From the NCBI GenBank assembly GCA_005893295.1, contig VBOY01000071.1:1-46582 (forward strand): DNA of 46,582 bases, written 5' to 3'. Both the position numbers and the translations under genes were made by a program. Of this stretch, positions 36,901 through 46,300 are shown in pieces. Every line of letters starts with the position of its first letter. The stretch's first letter is position 1. The notes beneath the pieces are model-generated. The model was not told the origin of the DNA and ran no database searches. It worked only from the letters and a program-made list of their open reading frames with translations. The DNA comes from Candidatus Eiseniibacteriota bacterium. Its GTDB lineage: Bacteria > Eisenbacteria > RBG-16-71-46.

Positions 36901-37356
36901 CGGCGCTCGCTCCCCGAAGTCATGATCCCCGCGGCATTCGTGGCGCTGGACGAGCTGCCGCTGGGCGCCCACGGCAAGGTCGACCGCGCGGCGCTCCCGG
37001 AGCCCGGCGCCCCCGCCGCATCCTCCTCGACCGTCGCCCCCCGAACCCCCGCCGAAGAGTTGATCGCCCGGATCTGGGCCGAGCTGCTGCGGCGCGACCG
37101 CGTGGGAGTCGAGGACAATTTCTTCGATCTGGGCGGCGACTCGCTCCTCGCGACCCAGGTTGTTTCGCGCGTGCGCTCCGCCTTCGGCGTGGACCTGCCG
37201 CTCCGCCGCTTCTTCGAGGGATCCACGGTCGCCGCGCTGGCGGGGATGGTCGAGGCTCTGCTCGTCGACAAGCTCCGGTCCATGCCCGAAGAGGAGGCGG
37301 CACGGCTCCTCCACTCCGAGCCCGGTCCTTTCCAGCAGGTGAGTGATGAGCCCTGA
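33997..37356 (+). CDS. NRPS F: C-A(unassigned)-PCP
   Basis: 1119 residues. GTG 33997 is supported by AGGAG (33984-33988) at 8 nt. The N-terminal helix RLAALTPEQRALFEARLKQK is docking-like. C7 (about 40-480) has HHAVTDRFSFD, keeping HHxxxD but with Arg-Phe in place of the usual Gly-Trp; it must accept the upstream ketide. A7 (about 510-1005) reads D-I-W-H-F-G-F-I-S-K. It shares five positions with Ser codes (D, W, H, F, K), not enough to name a substrate. The segment before core A2 is also odd (VTTGGRLDAAANRLA where YxELxxxANRLA is usual). PCP7 has FFDLGGDSLL (Ser at 37141), with no E domain after it. The C-terminal tail (LRSMPEEEAARLLHSEPG) may dock NRPS G. The stop lies 11 nt inside the next gene. 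Confidence 0.93.
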   Translation: MTGLDARLAALTPEQRALFEARLKQKGLTAPRPQRIQPIPNRERLESFPTSLDQERLWFIDQMEPGNPAYNIHQASRLFGPIDAELMRRAVNASLARHEVLRTTFRVVDGRPVQVVAPSLEIDVPVTDLSRVPDGEREAAALRAAVQAAAVRFDLERGPLVRVGLARLGPGDHVLTICMHHAVTDRFSFDIFEHEISRIYVALRDGGTAELPRLPIQFADFAAWQREELSGERLERHLAYWRDKLAGAPPVLEIPTDRRRPPVQTFQGARATIVYPDALLVALKAVAREANATMFMTMLAALDVLCWKYTSQRDLIIGSAIADRNRSETENVIGYFLNMLLLRATLDPVMSFRQLLAQVRETALGAYAHQDVPFATLVAELRPRQDPSRNPLIQVSFIYLDFPVLETPEYAGLSSAPMDVDNGASRFDMTLACTELPGTGIHGYIEYNTDLYDRLKVERMLRHLGRILESVAAEPDRPLGEIEMLTAQEREGLTVRFNDTVRQADDACLHELFERAVTASPDQPALVFGRSVTTGGRLDAAANRLARRLREAGVGAGSLVPVCAERSPEQVVAVLAVLKAGGAYAPLDAGLPSGRLASMLADLSPTVVLVQRRLAPAVPQTGGAALLEIEPAWDESLERRHETPPLPAPGDLAYVMFTSGSTGAPKGVMVPHRAIVNRLRWAQERYPIRPGERVLHNSSFGFDIAVWELFGPLLAGGTVVLPREGEHKDPAALARLVRDERVAVAHFVPSLLRPFLDAPELAECRSLRAVFCGGEGMDRELHDRFFERLPGRTLAHFYGPTEAAISCLAWDCGPGLAPGAVPLGRPVANTRVYLLDSSFQPVPVGVPGEIAIGGVGLARGYLARPDLTSDRFVPDPISGEAGARLYRTGDVAKFRDDGVLEFLGRSDHQIKIRGHRIEPGEIETALERIPNVRRAVAVARGEGAARRLVAYLVADGEAPDESALRAALRRSLPEVMIPAAFVALDELPLGAHGKVDRAALPEPGAPAASSSTVAPRTPAEELIARIWAELLRRDRVGVEDNFFDLGGDSLLATQVVSRVRSAFGVDLPLRRFFEGSTVAALAGMVEALLVDKLRSMPEEEAARLLHSEPGPFQQVSDEP

Positions 37357-40300
37357 CGCCGCTCCCCGGAGGGCTGGACTCTCCCCTTCCAAGCAGGCGC
37401 TGCTGGAAGAGATGTTGCGGGGCAAGCGCGCGAACGCCGCGCCGGTGATCCCGCGCCGCCACCCCGCCGGCGCGCCGCCCCTTTCCTTCGCCCAGCAGCG
37501 GCTCTGGTTCATTCACCAGATCGACCCGTCCAGCCCCGCCTATAACGTGCCCACGGCGCTGCGGTTTCGTGGGGCCCTCGACCCGGCGCTGCTGCAACGC
37601 TGCCTCGGCGAGGTGGTGCGGAGGCACGAGAGCCTCAGGACACGCTTCGAGGTCCAAAACGGCGCCCCGATCCAGGTGGTCGACCCCGGCGGGCGCGTCG
37701 ATCCGGACCGGATCGACCTCTCGCACCTGCCGGGCCCCGACCGCGAAGCCGCCATCCGGCGCCTCGCAGATGATGAGGCGGCCGCGCCCTTCGACCTCGC
37801 CCGGGGCCCCCTGCTCCGCGCCCGCCTGGCCCGCCTGGCCCCCGACGACCACGTCTTCTTCCTGACCCTGCACCACATCGTGTCGGACGGCTGGTCCATG
37901 GGCGTGCTGGTGCGGGAAGTGGCGGCGCTCTACGAGGCGTTCGCGGCAGGCCGCCCCTCGCCGCTGCCGGAGCTGACGATCCAGTATTCCGACTTCGCCG
38001 CGTGGCAGCGCGAAGCGCTCTCCGGGGAACGCCTCGAATGCGAGCTGGCCTACTGGAGAGAGATTCTGACGCCGCTGCCGCCGCCGCTGGAGCTCCCGGC
38101 CGACCGGCCGCGACCGCCGGTCCAGACGTTCCGAGGCGGAGTCGAGCGCGTTGCGGTCCCGGAAGAGGTCGCGAACGCCCTGCGTGTTCTGGCCCGCGAG
38201 GAAGGCGCCACGCTCTTCATGGCGCTCCTCGCAGCCTTCGACGCGCTGCTGGCGCGCCTGACCGGGCAGGCGGACATCACCCTCGGCACGGGCATTGCGA
38301 ACCGGACCCTCCCGGAGATCGAGCCGCTCATCGGCTTCTTCGTGAACGCGCTGGTCCTGCGGGTGAGCTGCGAGGGCGATCCTTCCTTCGTCGAGCTTCT
38401 GCGCCGCGTCCGGGAGACGACCCTGGGAGCATTCGCCCATCAGGATCTGCCGTTCGAGCGGCTCGTGGAGGAGCTCCAGCCGGCGCGGGACCTCGGCCGG
38501 AACCCGATCTTCCAGATCGCCTTCGCCCTCCAGAATGCGCCCGCGGGCGCCTTCGAGCTGCCGGGTCTCTCCATCGACCCGGTCTCCTCCGAGACCGGCG
38601 CCACGCGCTTCGACCTGGAGTTCCACCTATGGGAGGAGACGGGCGGCGGGCTGGACGGCTTCCTGTTCTACAGCGCCGATCTCTTCGATGCGACGACGGT
38701 TCGGCGGATGGCGGAGCGTTACCGTACCCTCCTGGCGTCCGTGGCCCAGGACCCCCGGCGCAGGCTGTCGGAGCTGCGCGTCGCCGCGGGGGACGAGCTC
38801 GAGGTTGCGACGCAGGTCCTGTCCCGCGGTGAGGTGCTGCCCGTCCCGCCCTGCCCCGTCTACGAGCTGTTCGACGAGCGCGCCGCGCAAACTCCGGAGG
38901 CGCCGGCCCTCGAGCAGGGGAGGCGTCAGGTTACCTACGGCCGGCTCGCAGCGACCTCCAGACGCCTCGCGGCGCGGCTGCGCCGCGTCGGAGTCGGCCG
39001 CGGGTCCCGCATCGCCGTCCTCGCGGACCGCTCCAGCGAGCAGGTCACGGCGGTCCTCGCCGTGGCCAAGGCGGGGGCCGCCTACGTTCCGCTGGACCCT
39101 GCCCATCCGGACGGCCGGCTCGCCACCCTGCTGGATCGCTCGGGTGCCTGCGCCGTGCTCGCGCCCGAATCGCTGGCGGCGCGCGCCGCCCGTTTGGGCC
39201 CGAAGGTGATCGGGCTGGATGACCCGGCGCCCTCCGAGGAGGAAGCCGCCTGCCCGCGGTGCTCCGCAGCCCCCGCCGACCTCGCCTACGTGATCTTCAC
39301 GTCGGGCTCCACAGGCGAGCCCAACGGCGTCGAGGTGACCCACGCCAACCTCGCCGCGCTCGTCGCCTGGCACCGCGCGACTTTCGCTCTGACCGAGGCG
39401 GACCGCACGACGCTGATCGCCGGCGTCGGCTTCGACGCCAGTGTGTGGGAGCTGTGGCCGGCCCTGGCGTCGGGCGCCTGCCTGCTCATCCCCGACGACC
39501 CCACGCGGCTGGACCCCGCGGGGCTGCGCGACTGGCTGGTGGGGCACGGCGCGACCGTCTCGTTCCTCCCCACGCCCCTCGCCGAGCCCGTTCTCGACCT
39601 CGACTGGCCGCAGGAATGCGCTCTCCGGATGCTGCTCACCGGCGGTGACCGGCTGCACGCCCTGGGCGCCCGCCGGCTCCCGTTCCGGGTCGTGAACAAC
39701 TACGGCCCGACGGAGACCACCGTGGTCGCCACGTCGGGAGAGGTGGACTCGGGTGCGTGGCATGGGGCGCCCAGCCTCGGACGCCCGGTGGCCAATGCGC
39801 GGACGTGCGTCCTGGATGCGGCGCTTCGTCCCGTGCCGGTGGGCGTCGCGGGCGAATTGTTCGTCGGCGGCGCCGGCGTCGCCCGGGGCTATGCCGGCCG
39901 GCCGGATCGGACGGCGGAGCGTTTCCTGCCCGATCCCTACGCTGATGCGCCCGGCGCGCGCCTGTACCGCACCGGGGATCGGGCTCGCCAGCTCGCCGAC
40001 GGCCGCATCGAGTTCCTCGGCCGCCTCGACGCCCAGGTGAAGGTGCGCGGCCACCGGATCGAGCCGGGGGAGGTGGAGGCGGTCCTCGCGGCGCACCCGG
40101 CTGTCGGAGCTGCGGCGGTCGTCCCGCGGCGGGAGAGCGGCGAGACCCGGCTCGTCGCCTACGTGGCTCCGCGTCGCGCGGCCGGGGATCGCGCCCGGTG
40201 GGAAGCCGAGCACATCGCCCGCTGGCGCGACCTGTACGACGAGACGTACGGCCGCACGAGCGAGCGCCACGACCCTTCCTTCAACATCGCGGGCTGGAAC

Positions 40301-43300
40301 AGCAGCTACACGGGGGAGCCGCTCCCCGTCGAGGAGATGCGCGAGTGGCGGGATCGTACCGTCGACCGCGTCCTCGGCCTCACTCCGCGCCGCGTGCTCG
40401 AGATCGGATGCGGCACCGGTCTCCTGCTCACCCGAATCGCACCCCTATGCCAGCGCTACGTGGCGACGGACTTCTCCCGCGTCTCCCTGGATCTCGTCCG
40501 GCGCGCCACGGCGGGCCGGAAGGAGTTTGCCCACGTCGAGCTGCTGCAGCGCGGTGCGGAGGACTTCGGCGGCCTGGAGCCCGGTTCCTTCGACACGGTC
40601 ATCCTGAACTCGGTCGTGCAGTACTTCCCGGGCGCCGAATACCTCCGGCGCGTCCTCGAGGGGGCGATGCGGATCCTCTCGGCGGGCGGATCGGCGTTCG
40701 TCGGCGACGTGCGCGACGCCCGGCTGCACCGTGCTTTCGCGGCGTCGGTGGCTCTGTGCAATGCTCCGGAGGGCGCCGCCGCCGAGGCGCTCGCCCGCGC
40801 CGAGCGGATTCTTGCCAACGAAGAGGAGCTGCTCGTCTGCCCGCAGTTCTTCGCCTCCCTGGCGGCGCGCCAGCCGCGCGGCGCGTGGTCCGAGGCGCTG
40901 GTGAAGCGCGGCCGCGCCGACAACGAGCTCACCCGATTCCGGTACGACGCCGTGCTCCACGTGGGAAGTGCGGCGCCGGTGCGGCCGGCGGCCGAGGTCA
41001 CCTGGGGCGAGTCCGCGCCGGCCCGACTCCTCGAGCTGTTCCGATCCGGCGTGGAACGGGTCGTCCTGCGCGGCGTGCCGAACGCCCGCGTCGCGGGTGA
41101 TGTCGCTGCCGGCCGTGCCCTCCGGGCCGGCGGGAAGCTCGCGGACTTGCAGGCGATCCTCGCCGGCGCCGCGCACCCCGACGACGCCGCGGCCCTGGGC
41201 GACGCCTCGGGCTACACCGGCGTCGCCGCACTTTCGCCCGAGCGGGAAGACGCATTCGACGTGGCTTTCGTGCGTGGGAGGCCCGGGGCCGTGGCACCAG
41301 CCCTCCCGATTCCCCCTTCAACGGATGGAGCTCCCCTGCTCCGGCTCACCAATGCTCCCTGGCTTGCCACCCTGGCGGGGAGCCTGGTTCCGGAGCTGCG
41401 GGAGCTGGCCGGCTCGCGCCTTCCCGAGGTGATGGTGCCATCGGCGATCGTGGTGCTGGACGAGCTGCCGCTCACGCCCAGCGGCAAGGTCGACCGCCGC
41501 GCGCTTCCGGCTCCCTTCGGTCCACCGGTCGGGACCGCTGCGGCCGCGGCGCCGCGGACACCGGCCGAGCGGGAAGTCGCGCGGGTGTGGGAGGAGGTGC
41601 TCGGCGTTGACCGCGTGGGCGCCGGCGACAACTTCTTCGACCTGGGCGGGCACTCGCTGCTGGCGACCCAGGTGATCTCTCGCCTGCGTGCCGTCCTGGG
41701 CGTCGAGGTGCCGCTGCGCGCGGTCTTCGAGGCTCCCACGGTGGAGTCTCTGGCGGCTTTCCTGGACGCGAGCGCCGCGCCGGCCCGCGGCGGCCCGATC
41801 CCGCGTCTCGACCGCGGTGGGCCGATCCCGCTCTCCTTCGCCCAGCAACGCCTCTGGTTCATCGACCGTCTCGAGCCGGGGCTCGCCGCGTACAACATCC
41901 CCAATGCGCTCCGCCTCGAAGGGGATCTGGACGTCGAGGCCCTCGGGCGCGCCTTGTCCGAGATCCTGCGGCGTCACGAGGCCCTCCGGACGCGGTTCGT
42001 GGAGGGAGAAGCGGGGCCGCGGCAAGTGGTCGACCCGCCGTCCTCCGTTTCTCTAAGAGCCGAGGACCTCGCATCCGAGCCCGACCCCGAATCCGCGGCC
42101 CGCCGGCTCGTCGCCGAGGAGGCGGCGCGCCCGTTCGATCTCGGGCGCGGACCGGTCCTGCGGATACGGCTGCTGCGACTATCCGCCCGCGAGCATGTCC
42201 TCTGCCTCGTGGTGCACCATATCGCGGCGGACGGGTGGTCCATGGGGCTCCTGGTGCGCGAGCTGGGCTCCCTCTACGAGGCGTCCGTGACGCACCGCGA
42301 CACGGTGCTACCCGACCCGCCCATCCAGTACGCCGACTGGGCGGCCTGGCAGCGGGCCTGGCTCGAAGGTGGGGAGCTCGATCGCCAGTTGGCGTACTGG
42401 CGGCAGGCCCTCGCCGGCGTCGAGCCGCTGGCCCTCCCCTACGACCGGGCCCGCCCGGCGCATCCGAGCTACGCCGGTGCTGCTCTTGAAACATCGCTCG
42501 ACGCGGGCCTGGTGGAGCGAATCACCCGCCTGGCGCGCTGTGAGGGCGCGACCCTCCACATGGCTCTCCTCGCCGCCTTCGCCGCGCTGCTGGGTCGGTG
42601 GTCGGGACAAGGCGATCTGGCCGTCGGAACGCCCGTCGCCGGCAGGACGCGCGTGGAGACGGAAAAGCTTGTCGGCTTTTTCGTCAACACGCTCGCGGTG
42701 CGCGTGCGGCTGGACGGTCGCGGTCTCACCTACCGCGAGCTGCTCCGACGCGTCCGCGACGCAGCGCTGGGCGCCTACGCCCACCAGGACGTCCCCTTCG
42801 AGCGCGTCGTGGAGGGAATTCGCCCGGAGCGGGATACGAGCCGCAATCCGCTTTTCCAGTCGATGTTCGCGCTCCACAACGTGCCGCTGGGCGGGCTGTC
42901 GCTTCCGGGTGTCGCCGTCCGCTCCTTCGAGATCGAGCCGAGGACCGCGCAGTTTGACGTCGAGATGTCGCTCTTCGAGGGGGAGGGTGCGATCTCGGGG
43001 CGGCTTCACTGGAGCACCGACCTGTTCACCGCCGGGACCATGGAGCGCTTCGCCGCCCATTTCCTCCGCCTGGTCCGGTCGGCGGCCCGCGATCCGGACC
43101 TTGCCGTCCACCGGGCGTCGATCCTGCCAGGAAGAGAGAAGCGGGCCCTTCTATCCGGGTTCAACGCCACCGCGCGGACCTTTGAGATCGAGCCGACGCT
43201 GGTCGGACTGTTCGAGGCCCAGGCGGACGCCCGGTCCGCCGCGCCGGCGCTACGCGCCGCCGGCCGCGACCTTTCCTACGCCGAGCTGGACGTCCGCGCG

Positions 43301-46300
43301 AACCGGCTGGCTCGCCTTCTGTCCGGTCGCGGCGTCGGCCGGGGCGACCGCGTCGGTGTCTGCCTGGAGCGGGGCGTCGACCTCATCACGGCCGTGATCG
43401 CAGCGCTCAAGGCCGGTGCCGCCATCGTCCCTCTCGATCCGACCTATCCTGCCGAAAGGCTCGCGTGGATGGTCGAAGACGCCCGCCTCGCGGCTCTCGT
43501 TACCACCGGCGCCCTCGTCGGGGCTCTGCCGGTGGCGCCGGGGAAGGCCGTGCTCCTCGACCGCGAAGCGGAGGTCCTCGCCCGCGTCGACAGCTCCCGG
43601 CCGGGCCTCCAGACGGCCCCCGGCGATCTCGCCTACGTGATCTACACGTCGGGATCCACGGGGCGGCCGAAGGGAGTCGCCATGCCGCAGGGCCCGCTCG
43701 TCAACCTGGCCGCGTGGCAGCGCGAGCGCTCCGCCGCGCTCCCTCTCCGGCGCACGCTCCAGTACTCGTCCCTGTCGTTCGACGCCTCTTTCCAGGAAAT
43801 CTTCTCCACCTTCGCCGAGGGCGGCACGCTGGTTCTCGTCTCGGAGGCCGATCGGAGGGACCCGGCGGAGCTCCTCGGCGTCCTGTCCGGCGAGCGTGTG
43901 GAAAGGCTGTTCCTGCCCTTCGTCGCCCTCCAGAGCCTGGCCGAGACCGCCGAGGAACGCCCGGCGCCCCTCTGCTTGCGCGAAGTGGTCGCAGCGGGAG
44001 AGGCGCTGCGGGTCACGGATCCGATCCGCCGCTTCTTCGGGCGCCTCCCCGGCGCCGTGCTCGACAACCACTACGGGCCGACCGAGACCCATGTGGCGAC
44101 GGCCGAGCGCCTCGAGGGCGACGCCGGGGAGTGGCCGGAGCTGCCCTCCATCGGTCGCCCCATCGGGAACGCGCGCGCCTACGTCCTGGACGCGTGGCTC
44201 GAGCCGGCTCCCATCGGAGTGGCGGGCGAGATCTACCTGGGAGGCGAGGTCCTGGCCCGCGGATACCTGGCCCGCAGCGACCTCACCGCCGAGCGGTTCG
44301 TCCCCGACCCCTTCGCGACCGGCGCGCGGCTTTACCGGACGGGAGATCTGGGACGCGTGCTCGCCGACGGACGCCTGGAGTTCCTGGGCCGTCGCGACCG
44401 CCAGGTCAAGGTGCGCGGCTACCGGGTCGAGCCGGGAGAGGTCGAGGTGGCCCTCGCCCGGTGCGCGGGAGTTCGAGCCGCGGTGGTGGAGGCGCGGACG
44501 CTGCCCGGCGCGGGCCCGCGGCTGGTGGCCTACGTCGTGCCGGAGGAAGGCCGGCGCGGCGGCGGGCGGGCGCTGCGGGACGAACTGGCGAATTCTCTTC
44601 CTGAACACCTGGTTCCCTCCTTCTTCGTCGAGGTCGAGGCACTCCCGCTCACCCCCAGCGGCAAGGTGGACCGCCGGGCGCTCCCCGATCCGGAGCCCGA
44701 GGCAGGGCCGGCCGTCTCGGACCTCTCTCCGCTGGAGGCCCTGGTCGCCGACGCGTTCGAGGAGACGCTCGGCGCGCGCCGTCTCGGCCGCGATGCCCAT
44801 TTCTTCGATCTGGGCGGCCACAGCCTGCTCGCGACCCGGGCAGTCGCGCGCCTGCGCCGCCTTGCCGGGGTCGACGTCCCGCTTCGCGCCCTGTTCGACG
44901 CCCCCACCGTCCGCGGCCTCGCAGCGGTTCTGGCCACGGCCCTGCGCGGGGGCGGCGTCCCGTCGCCGCGGATTCCGCGCGCCCGGCGTGGCGATCGCGC
45001 CCCCGTCTCGTTTCAGCAGGAGCGCATGTGGTTCCTGGACCGGTTCGAGGCGGGAGGCTCCACCTTCTCGATCACGGCCGCCCTGAGGCTCGCTGGCGAG
45101 CTCGACATGGCGGCCCTCGAGAGGGCCCTGGGCGAGCTGGCGCGCCGGCACGAGACGCTCCGCACCCGCTTCGAGAGCGAGGACGGGCGGCCCGTCCAGG
45201 TCGTGGAACCGCCGCGCCCCGCCTTCCTCGCCCCGGTGGACCTGACCGGCGCTCCCGATCCGGAGCGCGAGCTCCGGATCCGAGTCGAGGCGGAAGCGGC
45301 CGCTCCCTTCGATCTCGCCCGTGGGCCGGTCTGGCGCGCCCTTCTCCTGCGGCTCGACCCTCGCCTCCACGCACTCGTCATGACGTTGCACCACATCGTG
45401 ACGGACGGCTGGTCCATGGGGGTGCTCGTGCGCGAGCTGGGCGCGCTCTACGAGGCGGCTTCACGAGGGCATGGGGCCGCGCCGCCGGAGCCGCCCATCC
45501 AGTACGCGGACTACGCCATCTGGCAACGCCGCTGGCTCGCAGGGGCGGAGCTCGAGCGGCAGCTCGCCTACTGGCGGCGCCAGCTCGACGGGGTGCCGCC
45601 GCTGGAGCTGCCGACCGACCGCCCCAGGCTGGCCGCCCAGAGCCACGCCGGGGCGCGCGTCCGCGGGCGACTCGACCCCGATCTCACAGACCGACTCCGG
45701 AGGCTGGCGCGCGCGGAGGGCGCTACCCTCCACATGGTGCTGCTCGCGGCCTACGCGCTCATCCTGGCCCGATGGTCGGGCCAGGATGACTTCGCCGTCG
45801 GTATGCCCGTGGCGAACCGCACCCACGAGGAGACCGAGGGGCTCATCGGCTTCTTCGTCAACACGCTCGCCCTGCGGGTCCAGCCCGGCGGAGCGGGCAC
45901 GACTTTCCGCGACCTCCTCGCGCGGGTGCGCGAATCGGCGCTGGGCGCCTACGCACACCAGGACGTCCCGTTCGAGTCGCTCCTCGGCCCGCTTGACGCG
46001 CCACGCGATCTTTCGCGGACGCCGATCTTCCAGGTCTGGTTCAACCTCGTCAACGTTCCCGAGGAGGAGCTGCGCTTCGGTCCTCTCCGGACGGAACCGC
46101 TCGGCGCCGAAGCGGTGGACGCCAAGTTCGACCTGAGCCTTTACGCGGCCGAGGTCGAGGGAGCCATCGACCTGGACGCCGTTTACAGCACGGACCTCTT
46201 CGACGCGTGGCGGATCCAGGAGTTCCTGGACCAGCTCGTCCTCGCCCTCCGGCAGGTCTCGGAAGAGCCCGGGCGGGATCTGGACGACGTGTCGCTGGTC

